This document shows positions 1-7,834 of a stretch of DNA of 54,152 nt, in pieces (within the stretch, counting starts at the first letter, position 1; every line of letters starts with the position of its first letter). Both the position numbers and the translations under genes were made by a program. The notes beneath the pieces are model-generated. The model did no database searches, was not told where the DNA came from, and worked only from the letters and a program-made list of their open reading frames with translations. The DNA is from JBBITW01 sp037440525 (GTDB taxonomy: Bacteria; Desulfobacterota; BSN033; UBA1163), in assembly GCA_037440525.1 (NCBI GenBank), contig JBBITW010000004.1:1-54152 (forward strand). Reading direction: 5' to 3'.

Positions 1-6
1 AACTAT

Positions 7-64
7 GCCTAACAAATCACTCCAGCGGATGGCTGATAGCAACCGCTGATTTCAGGCGTTAGGG
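7..64. repeat. attC-like integron recombination site (complete)
   Basis: The left end GCCTAAC (7-13) matches the R'' consensus RYYYAAC. The right end GTTAGGG (58-64) matches R' GTTRRRY except for its last base. Between them the arms AAATCA..AGCGG and CCGCTGATTT pair, leaving a four-base bulge (CTCC), which is the extrahelical-base layout of folded attC sites. The length of about 58 bp is normal. It would be the attC of a preceding cassette lying outside the window. No integrase gene is visible. Confidence 0.6.
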
Positions 65-80
65 CTGGGTAGAAAAAAAT

Positions 81-109
81 TTGACAAGAGTAAGAATCTC
101 CGCTATTAT
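81..109 (+). promoter_or_regulatory. Sigma70-type promoter for the toxin-antitoxin pair
   Basis: A consensus -35 TTGACA (81-86) is followed by a 17-base spacer and -10 TATTAT (104-109). Transcription would start near 116, about 20 bases before the toxin ATG. A GTATAC palindrome just downstream (about 118-123) could be part of an autoregulatory operator, which is an inference. Confidence 0.65.
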
Positions 110-138
110 ATATCAGGGTATACAATAGGCACACATTC

Positions 139-438
139 ATGAAATATTTTGATTGGAATGATGAGAAGAATGAAATGCTTAAAAAAGTGCGTGGTGTGTC
201 GTTCGAACAGGTTGAATTAGCAATCGCATCAGGAGATTTGGTTGACCGGATTAAACATCCAAACCCTGCAAAATATCCGAATCAGAAGGTTTTCTTGGTT
301 AAGATTGAGAGTTATATCTATTCGGTGCCATATATTGAGGATGATGAGAAAATATTTCTGAAAACAATAATACCAAATACAAAGCAACAAAGAAGTTTTT
401 GGGAGGCAAGAAATGAAAAAACTAACGTATTTCGATAA
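139..438 (+). CDS. BrnT-like toxin of a type II toxin-antitoxin pair
   Basis: This 99-residue protein begins with FDWNDEKN and has GVSFEQV near residues 19-25, resembling the opening of the BrnT/DUF497 ribonuclease-toxin family (F-x-W-D-x-x-K ... GVSFEEA). The rest is a compact strand-rich fold ending in TIIPNTKQQRSFW, a little unlike classical BrnT, so the subfamily is uncertain. BrnT toxins inhibit translation by RNA cleavage and are held inactive by a ribbon-helix-helix antitoxin. The following gene overlaps its 3' end by 26 bases and encodes such a protein. Toxin-first order is typical of brnTA. The pair has its own promoter at 81-109 and lies between attC-like sites. Family call from motif and context; catalytic residues were not verified. 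Confidence 0.65.
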   Translation: MKYFDWNDEKNEMLKKVRGVSFEQVELAIASGDLVDRIKHPNPAKYPNQKVFLVKIESYIYSVPYIEDDEKIFLKTIIPNTKQQRSFWEARNEKTNVFR

Positions 439-691
439 AGACGAAAAGGAATTGGCAAAATCAATTGAAAAAGAAGAATGGATTTCCACCCTCACTAAGA
501 AAGAAAAAAAGCAATACGCGGAATATGCTCGCTATAGCCTTAGCAAAAGAAAGCGAATTAATATTCGAATGAGTGAACGAGATCTAAAGAAAATTCAGGC
601 TAAAGCAATTGAAGAGGGAATACCGTATCAATCCCTCATATCAATGTTGATCCACAAATACAATGAAGGGAAAATATTGTTTAATCGATAA
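413..691 (+). CDS. Ribbon-helix-helix (CopG/BrnA-type) antitoxin
   Basis: The 92-residue protein has a charged, Lys/Glu-rich N-terminal half and a C-terminal ribbon-helix-helix segment at about residues 46-85, starting RINIRMSERDLKKIQAKA and followed by EEGIPYQSLISMLIHKY. This is the arrangement of the CopG-antitoxin family of type II systems, in which the RHH part normally dimerises, binds the operator and represses the operon. Its ATG lies inside the toxin gene, with GGGAGG upstream in the toxin coding sequence, suggesting coupled translation. It is the partner of the gene at 139-438. Only a few bases separate its stop from the second attC-like site, which is cassette-like packing. Confidence 0.75.
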   Translation: MKKLTYFDKDEKELAKSIEKEEWISTLTKKEKKQYAEYARYSLSKRKRINIRMSERDLKKIQAKAIEEGIPYQSLISMLIHKYNEGKILFNR

Positions 692-694
692 ACG

Positions 695-757
695 GCCTAA
701 CAACTCAATCAAGGCGACGGGGAATAGCCCGTTGCCTTTTTACGAGGCTGATTGCCC
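695..757. repeat. Decayed attC-like site downstream of the toxin-antitoxin pair
   Basis: The left end GCCTAAC (695-701) is a perfect R'' match and is followed by AACTCAATCAAGGCGACG, close to common attC left arms. AAGGCGACGGG (711-721) pairs with CCCGTTGCCTT (728-738) with one G-T pair. The outer right arm continues to GATTG (750-754), which pairs with CAATC (706-710), but the expected GTTRRRY end is missing. Thus the left half is well kept and the right boundary is lost. Confidence 0.45.
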
Positions 758-1135
758 CATACCTTATTTTTATCGTTATAAACTAAATATTTGAAACTAT
801 GGCTTTCCATTATTAGCCAATTCAAGAATTCAAAATGTAATGTTTTTCGTTTCCGCCATAAGCGGATCAGCCTCTGGCTGAAATTCCTGAATCCATCCTA
901 TCTCGATCAACCAAATTTTTCCCACTAAAAACCTTCTCCTCAACCCTCCGCTTATGGAAAAATTTTAAAAAATGAAAAAAAAGTCAAGAAAAATTTTTGC
1001 TGGCTTCCCTTGTTAAGAAACACACACTTTATAACAAAGAGATAGGGAGGTATTTTTCTCGGATCAGCTATTATGCTGATACCAGGATTGGGATAAGGAT
1101 CGAAGAGAGGATGAAGAAAGATAGGAGAGGAAAAG
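758..1135. other. Intergenic region without a recognised gene
   Basis: Apart from the family P repeat at 851-883, this AT-rich stretch holds short A and T runs around 955-1000 and no convincing open frame. A CGGATCAGCTATTATGCTG segment near 1059 shares only GGATCAG with the palindromic repeat and is not called. Confidence 0.4.
851..883. repeat. Palindromic repeat, family P (intergenic copy 1)
   Basis: This 33-base imperfect palindrome begins TTCCGCCATAAGCGGATCAG and ends CCTCTGGCTGAAA. It matches copies at 15981-16013 (inside dnaN) and 19647-19679: the first 20 bases agree at 16 to 18 positions and GCGGATC is invariant. Such short palindromes behave as dispersed REP-like elements. Confidence 0.6.
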
Positions 1136-2032
1136 TTAAAAATTAACTTTCTCCATTCCCTTAAGCCTAAGAATCATGCGAGCTTCATCTGGAGTAGCTA
1201 TTTCTCTATCTAACTCTTGAGCGATCCTTACCACCTTTTCTACTATCTCGGCATTACTCTTAGCTAAAACACCCCTTCTCAAGAATATATTATCCTCAAA
1301 GCCAACTCTCACATGCCCTCCCATCATAATAGCGAGAGTAGCGATCCTAAATTCTGCAGGAAAACCTACTCCAATAACTGACCACTGATAATTGTTTGGG
1401 CCAAATAACCTATCCGCAGTATTTTTCATGTGAATAACATCTTCAGGAGTAGCCCCTATTGAACCCAGTGCCCCTGTAACAAACTGAATCCAAAGAGGAG
1501 GAGCAATCAGGCCCTTCCTAAAAAAATATGCGGTATTATAAATATGACTGACATCATAAACCTCATGCTCGGGTTTAGTACCGTTCTCCTTCATCGTTTG
1601 CATAAATATCTCTAAATCAGCGAAGGTATTTTTTAGGACAAAATCATCCATCATTTGTAAATAACTTTTTTCCCAATTATACTTATAATCTTCATCCTTA
1701 TACCTCTCGGCAATCGGACGTGCACTGAGGCTCACCGAACCCATATTGCATGATGCAAGTTCGGGCTTAAACAAAGGCACAACCTTAAGTCTCTCCTTCG
1801 TATCAAAACCAGAACCACCTCCTGTTGTAATACCGATGACTACATTGCTTCGATCCTTTATTCTGGTAATGATATTTTTATATATTTCTAAATCAACCGA
1901 TGGACTACCGTCCTTCGGATTACGTGCATGGATATGAACACACGCCGCCCCAGCTTGAGCAGACCTCACTGCTTCATCTGCGATCTGTTCAGGAGTTATA
2001 GGAAGGTATGGTGTCTGGGTTGATAAAGTCAA
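1136..2032 (-). CDS. BKACE-type (DUF849) beta-keto acid cleavage enzyme, N-terminally truncated
   Basis: The product resembles the beta-keto acid cleavage enzymes, Zn-dependent TIM barrels related to Kce that react a beta-keto acid with acetyl-CoA. Visible marks are TPYLPITPEQIADEA at the start, the metal-binding VHIHARNP (HxH) around residue 33, ITTGGG, and a late GHVRVGFEDN. Family members normally begin about 18 residues earlier with a first strand like IITCAxTG, which carries part of the metal/active site. Here the frame has no ATG, opens at a TTG (2032) and has a TAA only 11 codons upstream; neither other frame restores the missing strand. The 70 bases to the aconitase gene are therefore probably a damaged 5' end. 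It may be inactive. Substrate cannot be predicted. Confidence 0.7.
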   Translation of the reverse strand: MTLSTQTPYLPITPEQIADEAVRSAQAGAACVHIHARNPKDGSPSVDLEIYKNIITRIKDRSNVVIGITTGGGSGFDTKERLKVVPLFKPELASCNMGSVSLSARPIAERYKDEDYKYNWEKSYLQMMDDFVLKNTFADLEIFMQTMKENGTKPEHEVYDVSHIYNTAYFFRKGLIAPPLWIQFVTGALGSIGATPEDVIHMKNTADRLFGPNNYQWSVIGVGFPAEFRIATLAIMMGGHVRVGFEDNIFLRRGVLAKSNAEIVEKVVRIAQELDREIATPDEARMILRLKGMEKVNF

Positions 2033-2102
2033 CAGTCTCTTTTGAGGTCTTTGAAAAATTGATTAATCGATTATCTGAAATCAGTAGAACTGGTTCATTC
2101 AC

Positions 2103-4043
2103 CTACCTCATTTTATTTCTCAAATAATTTGTTACGCCACCTTCCTTTAGCATAAGCCTATCAAAATCTGAAACCTCAAGCAATGTATCAAAAACAAAAT
2201 CCCTATCTTCTACCTTCACCCTTACCTCACCTTTTTCAATCTTTCTGTAGAGATCATCGATCTTTAAGAGATCTCCCTCTTCAATCTTCTCATAATCATC
2301 CTTATTCTTAAAAATCAGAGGTAGTATCCCATAATTTATCAAATTCTCTTTATGAATCCTTGCATATGATTTTGCAATTACTACCTCCACACCAAGAAAC
2401 ATTGGCAGAAGTGCTGCATGCTCTCTGCTCGAGCCCTGTCCATAATTCTCTCCACCAATTATTATAGAACTCTTAAAATTTTTTGCCCTCTTAGCAAATG
2501 TGGGATCGATATGAAAAAAGGTATATTCAGCCAATCTTGGTGTATTAGAGATATATTTCAGGATTTCCATCCCGGTGGGAATAATATCGTCGGTCGTAAT
2601 GTTATCTCCGAGTTTTATTACAACCTTCGCCTCAATATTATCTCTCAATGGACCTCTTTTGGACAGAGGGACAATATTATTTCCTCTGATGATTTCAACC
2701 TTCTTATTATCGTCTATATCATCAGGAGTAATGAACATACTATCTTCTATGATATACCTTGCTGGTTCACGAAAGTCCCAAAGAATATCTGGATCAATAA
2801 TCTCTCGTGGATCTGTAATTCTTCCAGTGATTGCTGTTGCGGAAGCCGTTTCCGGGCTTGAAAGATATACGAAGGCATCACTTGTACCACTTCGACCCTG
2901 GAAATTGCGATTAGAAGTCCTCAGTGAAATCCCTCTTGCAGGTGGGACCTGACCAATACCCGCACATGGACCACAGGAGCATTCAAGTATTCTCGCCCCT
3001 GCCTCTACAAGATCTGCCAGTATTCCGTCTTTAATGAGATGAAGAAGAATCTGCCTCGAACCCGGTGCAATATATAAATCAATATCCTTATGGACCTTTT
3101 TGCCTTTTAGTATCCTCGCAGCCTTCTTAATATCCAGGTAAGATGAATTTGTGCAACTTCCAATGAATACAGAATTTGGTCTTACATCACCCAATTCTTT
3201 GACCTTTACAACCAGATCAGGCATATGAGGCTTTGCTACCAATGGCTCGAGTTCATCAAGATTAATCTCCATGATCCTGTCATATTCAGCATCTTTATCT
3301 GGTAATAACTCTAACCAATCCCCTTCCCTGCCCTGAGCCCTGAGAAATTCATAAGCGATTTTATCACTCGGAAAGATACCTGCCGTTGCACCTACCTCAA
3401 TACTCATATTCGCAATTGTTGCCCTCTCCGGGATAGATAGGGATTCAATTCCATCACCACTGTATTCCAGGATGTAACCTGTTCCACCTTTTACAGATAG
3501 AATCCTTAATAACTCCAGGGCTATGTCCTTTGCTGAGACAGGAGGTTTAAGCCTTCCAATAAGTTTAATATTAAAAACCTTTGGTGAGACCATCCTGAAC
3601 CCCTCTCCCAACATGCATTTAGAAACGCTAAGCCCTCCACTTCCTATTGCCAACATACCGAGTGCGCCCGAGGTTGGAGTATGGCTATCAGCACCAATTA
3701 GAACCTCTCCAGGTCTGGCAAACCTCTGCAGATGAAGGATATGACAGATCCCATTGCCAGGTTTTGAATAATAGGCCCCATATCTCTGAGCAACTGTTTT
3801 AAGATATAAATGGTCGTCTGAATTTTCAGTTGAAGTTGCCAGTGTGTTATGATCACAATAAAAAATTGCTCTCTCCGTCCTTACCTTATCAGGATTCACA
3901 CTCTCAAGCATCAATGCAGCCATTATTCCAGTTAAATCATGGCATAATGTCTGATCTACCCTGATTGTAATCTGCTCATTTTCGATCATTTTCCCTTCTA
4001 TTATGTGGCTCATTAGAATCTTTTTTGTAATGCTTAATCCCAT
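2103..4043 (-). CDS. Aconitate hydratase, Aquifex-type
   Basis: This 646-residue [4Fe-4S] hydro-lyase interconverts citrate and isocitrate. Domain order is the large catalytic part (residues 1-470) followed by the mobile swivel domain (about 480-640). Cluster ligands are visible in IGSCTNSSYLD (near residue 295) and CSCGPCAGIGQ (near 355); DSHTPTSGALG and the late GGENYGQGSSREHAALLP are substrate-binding signatures. The length and single-chain build fit the short bacterial aconitase class (Aquifex type) rather than the roughly 890-residue AcnA. Homoaconitase or isopropylmalate isomerase is less likely because both domains are fused. It is transcribed ahead of the truncated BKACE gene, 70 bases apart. 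The start ATG at 4043 is preceded by AAGGAGG. Confidence 0.88.
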   Translation of the reverse strand: MGLSITKKILMSHIIEGKMIENEQITIRVDQTLCHDLTGIMAALMLESVNPDKVRTERAIFYCDHNTLATSTENSDDHLYLKTVAQRYGAYYSKPGNGICHILHLQRFARPGEVLIGADSHTPTSGALGMLAIGSGGLSVSKCMLGEGFRMVSPKVFNIKLIGRLKPPVSAKDIALELLRILSVKGGTGYILEYSGDGIESLSIPERATIANMSIEVGATAGIFPSDKIAYEFLRAQGREGDWLELLPDKDAEYDRIMEINLDELEPLVAKPHMPDLVVKVKELGDVRPNSVFIGSCTNSSYLDIKKAARILKGKKVHKDIDLYIAPGSRQILLHLIKDGILADLVEAGARILECSCGPCAGIGQVPPARGISLRTSNRNFQGRSGTSDAFVYLSSPETASATAITGRITDPREIIDPDILWDFREPARYIIEDSMFITPDDIDDNKKVEIIRGNNIVPLSKRGPLRDNIEAKVVIKLGDNITTDDIIPTGMEILKYISNTPRLAEYTFFHIDPTFAKRAKNFKSSIIIGGENYGQGSSREHAALLPMFLGVEVVIAKSYARIHKENLINYGILPLIFKNKDDYEKIEEGDLLKIDDLYRKIEKGEVRVKVEDRDFVFDTLLEVSDFDRLMLKEGGVTNYLRNKMR

Positions 4044-4372
4044 GGACGATCCTCCTTAAGTTCTTTATTTTCCTGGGTTTCACGGAATTCATAACCCATT
4101 GATATTAAGAATATATTTTAAACAATATCTTTTGAATTGCTTCCTACAAGAATTTTAATTTATCTCCAATTACTTACACTCTCTAAAACCCCCCTAAAAA
4201 TCCTCTTTTCTCACAACTTTCTATGGGGGTTGAAGGCAATTTTTTACTCTCCTTACTTCTTCTCCCCCAATGAGGCTGTGTCGTAATGTTATTCTTAGAT
4301 TCCTCGCTCCGCTCGGAATGACAAAAATGACATACACCTCATTCTTTATTTTCCAATAATTAAAGGTATAAT
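4044..4372. other. Intergenic region with a miniature repeat
   Basis: The stretch between the aconitase start and the metallo-hydrolase stop carries the miniature inverted-repeat element at 4273-4345 and several pyrimidine-rich tracts. No gene or clear terminator was recognised. Confidence 0.5.
4273..4345 (+). repeat. Miniature inverted-repeat element, family M (copy 1, right end degraded)
   Basis: It begins AGGCTGTGTCGTAATG, contains the palindromic core ATTCCTCGCTCCGCTCGGAAT and ends near ACCTCATTC. The reverse complement of 21134-21217 aligns over about 70 bases with roughly ten differences. The copy here lacks the last TIR bases (expected to end ACAGCCT). Confidence 0.6.
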
Positions 4373-5056
4373 TTAGCCAACACCATATTGCCGGCGGTAA
4401 TAGAGAATATAATTTCTAACATCCTTCTTTGTTTTAAATATGCCAAAATGGCCTTCACATAATATATCAGCATCAAGATCGAGAAGCCTTTTTGTTGAAC
4501 TATCCCAATCCTCGATATTTGATCCAAATTCCTCAAGAAGAGGGCCATGAAGATCCTGGGCAAAAAGAACCTTTTTCCCATCTTTTTCCAGGTATATAGA
4601 TATTGACCCTGGGGTATGACCAGGTGTATGGAGGCAGTGTATATTATGCTTTCCAATTCTCAATATCTCCTCATCTGAGTGGAACTTAAAATCCACCTTA
4701 GTAGCTGGAAAATTTATTTGATAAAATTTTGAAGCGGTCAATATCTGGTCTCCATTTTCTAATGGAGGGGCATCCAAGGTATGAATATATATCTTCGCTT
4801 CGAACCTCCTTTTAAATTCCCTAACCCCTCCGATATGATCAATGTGGCAGTGAGTGAGTATAATATCTTTTATACCATTTGGATTTAGACCTAAGTTATT
4901 AATATTATTGATAATTTTATCAACACTTCCTCCTGCCCCCGTATCAATCAAAACCATTTCCTCAAAATTTAATAGATAGACACATCCATCTTTGGGGTCT
5001 GTGATCTCAGGACCTCCTACAATATAAATTTTATTAATAATTTCAAATGGTTTCAT
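4373..5056 (-). CDS. Metallo-beta-lactamase-fold hydrolase
   Basis: A 227-residue MBL-fold protein. The di-metal signature THCHIDHIGG is near residues 66-75, a third metal site is in HTPGHTPGS (about 144-152), a bridging Asp lies in FAQDLHGP (about 165), and a last His in CEGHFG (about 199). Such proteins hydrolyse thioesters, lactones or similar bonds (glyoxalase II-like). There is no signal peptide, so it should be cytosolic. Its ATG overlaps the stop of the upstream radical SAM gene by four bases, meaning the two are translated together and probably act in one pathway. The substrate is not predictable. Confidence 0.82.
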   Translation of the reverse strand: MKPFEIINKIYIVGGPEITDPKDGCVYLLNFEEMVLIDTGAGGSVDKIINNINNLGLNPNGIKDIILTHCHIDHIGGVREFKRRFEAKIYIHTLDAPPLENGDQILTASKFYQINFPATKVDFKFHSDEEILRIGKHNIHCLHTPGHTPGSISIYLEKDGKKVLFAQDLHGPLLEEFGSNIEDWDSSTKRLLDLDADILCEGHFGIFKTKKDVRNYILYYRRQYGVG

Positions 5057-6381
5057 ATGCTATACCCTTTTAAATCCTTCTTTAATCTCCTATAATCCCC
5101 TATGGTGAATCCCTCCCACTGGCAGGGGATTATTGAATTGTTATGAAATAATGGTTCATTCTCAAGGTCAAATTCGGAAAATTTCTTTGCCTTTTCAAAT
5201 AGTTTTGTCTTCGGAACAGGAGAGTATTCAACGAGGATTGGCTTTGCACCAGCACTTTTTACAAACTCTATACTATCTTTCACCTCTTCCACCCTTTGGC
5301 CTGGCAAGCCTGCCATAATATATACGCCAATCTCTCCTCCTGAGTAACCAGCCTTTTTTAAATATTTTATGGCATTAAGGAAATCCTTATTACTCACCTT
5401 TCCTCCGCTCTCAATCTGCCTCTCTTCATTTGATGTTTCAAAACCAAGTCTAATATTCTTAAACCCACCCCTGAATAGAAGGCTTGCTACCTCTTCGTCT
5501 ATTGCCTTTACATGAAGGCCATTTGGCGTATGAAAATTACACCGTATACCACTTTTAATTAAATCCTTCATCATAGGAATAAAATAATTTGAGGCCTCAA
5601 GAAGCAGTGCATCATCAAAAAAGGCAATATTTTCAACATGATAATCTTTTACCCAATATTCTATCTCACTAACAACATTTTTTGGATCTCTTCTTATAAA
5701 CCCTTTTGATAAGATTGGTGATGCACAGTAAATACATCTAAAAGGACAACCCCTTGAAGTAAGAAGAGAGATATAATGAAGTTGGTTATATAATTCAAAG
5801 GAAGGATATGGTAATTGATCAATATTAAATTCAAATTGTGTTATGGGAAATTGGGTTATTTCAGAAATAATTTTGAGTGCATCTACCTCATTTCCACTTT
5901 TAAACACAATATCTGCACCCGAATACTTCACTGCATGTTCATAACACAATGTTGCATATATCCCTCCTAATAGGATGGGAATATCTTTAAAGAATTTTTT
6001 AATAATTTCAATTAATTTAAAAACACCAATATACCAGTAGGTCATCCCTGAACTTATACATACCAAATCAGGCCTTTCAATAGAAGAAAATCTTTTCAAC
6101 AACAATTCTTCAGGAATTCCATATTGACTCAGATTACGTGGTATCTTTCTTAGAGGGCCAGGTTTTTCCACAATCGTTTTAAAAAATTTCCCATCCCCAT
6201 ATTCTTTAACCCTTTTATAATAATCGAGGCAATCAATTAAGGTTACATGAAAACCATTTCTCCTCAAAAGGCTTGCTATGTAGAGGAGTCCAAGGGGTTT
6301 AATCCAGAAATTGTATGCTGAAAAATCCACAATCCATGGATTGACGAGAAGTATATTTGGATTATGTTTCACGTGAAACAT
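5053..6381 (-). CDS. B12-binding-domain radical SAM protein
   Basis: The 442-residue protein has an N-terminal Rossmann-like cobalamin-binding domain (about 8-155: NILLVNPW, GLLYIASLLRRNGFHVTLIDC, ILLGGIYATL) and a radical SAM core from about 200. The cluster motif CxxxCxxC is seen in RGCPFRCIYCASP near residue 215, followed by FFDDALLL and GFETSNEER. Enzymes of this class methylate or rearrange unreactive carbons, but no specific subfamily is recognised. The first six residues MFHVKH are encoded by a parS site. The ATG shares a base with the mnmE stop (TAATG). In many genomes this place, after mnmE, is taken by mnmG-rsmG-parA-parB, which are absent here. It is coupled to the downstream MBL-fold hydrolase. 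Confidence 0.8.
   Translation of the reverse strand: MFHVKHNPNILLVNPWIVDFSAYNFWIKPLGLLYIASLLRRNGFHVTLIDCLDYYKRVKEYGDGKFFKTIVEKPGPLRKIPRNLSQYGIPEELLLKRFSSIERPDLVCISSGMTYWYIGVFKLIEIIKKFFKDIPILLGGIYATLCYEHAVKYSGADIVFKSGNEVDALKIISEITQFPITQFEFNIDQLPYPSFELYNQLHYISLLTSRGCPFRCIYCASPILSKGFIRRDPKNVVSEIEYWVKDYHVENIAFFDDALLLEASNYFIPMMKDLIKSGIRCNFHTPNGLHVKAIDEEVASLLFRGGFKNIRLGFETSNEERQIESGGKVSNKDFLNAIKYLKKAGYSGGEIGVYIMAGLPGQRVEEVKDSIEFVKSAGAKPILVEYSPVPKTKLFEKAKKFSEFDLENEPLFHNNSIIPCQWEGFTIGDYRRLKKDLKGYSI
6365..6380. other. parS centromere site (ParB-binding)
   Basis: TGTTTCACGTGAAACA is a perfect 16-base palindrome identical to the bacterial chromosomal parS consensus, bound by ParB to organise and segregate the origin region. 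It lies about 4.6 kb from gyrA and about 7 kb from the dnaA promoter region, the usual origin-proximal position. It overlaps the start codon region of the radical SAM gene and abuts the mnmE stop. parA and parB themselves are not in the window. Confidence 0.92.
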
Positions 6382-7805
6382 TATTTTCCGATACAGAATT
6401 GTTCAAAGATTCTATTAAGTACCTCTTCAGTTGTGGTTTCACCTACAAGCTCTCCAAGGCAATCAAGTGAAGAACGTATATCAAATACAATAAATTCCAG
6501 CGGTATACCATCTCTCAACCCCTTTAATCCATCGGAAAGATTCTCTTTTACCATAGAGAGTAGGGTTTTATGGCGAATATTTGATAGGATAAGATTTTCG
6601 GAGTTAATTTTTATATCCTTATGAATGATAGAATTATAAATTGACCTTTTTAGTACCTCAATTCCCTCATTTTTCAGAGCCGAAATCTGAACAATCTCTT
6701 CCTCCTCTTCTAATAGCTCCCTTTTTAAATCATTGAAGTCAATTTTTTTTGGAAGATCGATTTTATTTATAATTATAATCTTTCGTTTTTCCTTAACTTC
6801 CTGAAATATATCTTTATCATCCTGATCAAGTGGTCTGCTTCCATCAATCATTAAAAGGATGAGATCAGCATCTTTAAGCCTCTGCCTTGCCCTTCTTTGA
6901 CCTTCGAGTTCTAAAAAATCATTTGCCTTTCTCAGACCTGCTGTGTCAATCAAACGAACAGGGATCCCATGGATATTTAGAACCTCTTCAATCACATCTC
7001 TTGTGGTGCCAGGGATTGGCGTAACTATTGCCCTATCCTCTTTTAGCAATACATTTAAAAGGCTCGATTTTCCAACATTCGTCTTTCCCACTATAGCACA
7101 AGATATCCCTTCTCTAAATACCCTTCCCTCCTCAAAGGAAGATATCCATTGATCGAGCTTCTGGATAATCTTTTTAAAGTCATCCTCAATCTCTCCCAAA
7201 TGAATTGGGTCTATATCCTCCTCGGGAAAATCTATATGCGCCTCCATTAAAATCAAATGTTCAATAAGCCTTTCTTTGATGGAATTTATCTCTTTAAATA
7301 TCATCCCCCTTAGTTGCTGATTTGCAATCTCAAGGCCTTTAATTGTCTTTGCTTTTATTAGATCAATAACTGCCTCTGCTTGAGTTAAATCTATCCTTCC
7401 GTTTAAAAAAGCCCTTTTTGTAAACTCTCCGGGTTCTGCCAATCTTGCCCCTTCTCTTAATGTTAATTCCAATACCTTTTGCAATACAAAATAACCACCA
7501 TGACAATGTATCTCAACGATATCTTCACGCGTATAGGTCTTCGGCGCCCTCATTAGAACAAGGAGAACTTCATCAACTGTCATTCCATTTTGAGGATCAA
7601 TTATCTCACCATAATGGAATTGATGAGAGATTAAGAATGGCAGGTCCTTCTTAGGTTTAAATATTCTCTTTGCAATTGTCTCTGATAATTGACCACTTAA
7701 ACGAACAATCCCAATCCCGCTCTCCCCAAATGGGGTTGAGATTGCTGCAATTGTCTCTTCTTCCTTTGATATCTTCTTTAAGGAAGGCTCGAGGATTCTA
7801 TTCAA
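6381..7805 (-). CDS. mnmE: tRNA uridine-5-carboxymethylaminomethyl modification GTPase MnmE
   Basis: MnmE, with MnmG, installs the (carboxymethyl)aminomethyl group on wobble uridine of several tRNAs. At 474 residues it is slightly longer than usual (about 455) because of a 20-residue N-terminal lead before ETIAAISTPFGESGIGIVRLSG. Order: tetrahydrofolate-binding N domain (to about 135), helical domain, inserted G domain with P-loop GKTNVGKSS (about 240), DTAGLR and NKIDLPKK, and the invariant C-terminal FCIGK whose Cys is essential. The frame opens at TTG (7805); no in-frame ATG exists upstream before a TAA. The gene ends on the parS site and shares one base with the next start. Its partner gene mnmG is not in this window. 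Confidence 0.95.
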   Translation of the reverse strand: MNRILEPSLKKISKEEETIAAISTPFGESGIGIVRLSGQLSETIAKRIFKPKKDLPFLISHQFHYGEIIDPQNGMTVDEVLLVLMRAPKTYTREDIVEIHCHGGYFVLQKVLELTLREGARLAEPGEFTKRAFLNGRIDLTQAEAVIDLIKAKTIKGLEIANQQLRGMIFKEINSIKERLIEHLILMEAHIDFPEEDIDPIHLGEIEDDFKKIIQKLDQWISSFEEGRVFREGISCAIVGKTNVGKSSLLNVLLKEDRAIVTPIPGTTRDVIEEVLNIHGIPVRLIDTAGLRKANDFLELEGQRRARQRLKDADLILLMIDGSRPLDQDDKDIFQEVKEKRKIIIINKIDLPKKIDFNDLKRELLEEEEEIVQISALKNEGIEVLKRSIYNSIIHKDIKINSENLILSNIRHKTLLSMVKENLSDGLKGLRDGIPLEFIVFDIRSSLDCLGELVGETTTEEVLNRIFEQFCIGK

Positions 7806-7834
7806 ATGATTTAACTCTTAAAAAATTAAATTTT

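Larger units (their letters stand above)
59..757 (+). mobile_element. Integron-type gene cassette carrying a toxin-antitoxin pair
   Basis: The segment runs from the predicted crossover point in the first attC-like site to the end of the second one. It holds only a promoter and two overlapping genes, closely packed between the sites, as in cassettes of sedentary chromosomal integrons where toxin-antitoxin cassettes with their own promoter are common. No integron integrase is present here, so this could be the tail of an array or a cluster of attC sites lacking an integrase. The second attC-like site is decayed on its right side, suggesting the cassette is now fixed. Confidence 0.5.

Noticed and set aside
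1055..1085. GGATCAG-containing segment as another family P copy
   Set aside because: Only seven bases agree and the inverted arms differ.
2418..2952. Long plus-strand frames opposite the aconitase gene
   Set aside because: They lie antisense to a well conserved gene, with no ribosome site and unlikely composition.
4360..4656. 98-codon minus-strand frame overlapping the MBL-fold gene
   Set aside because: It is an out-of-frame shadow of the metallo-hydrolase, which has all metal motifs.
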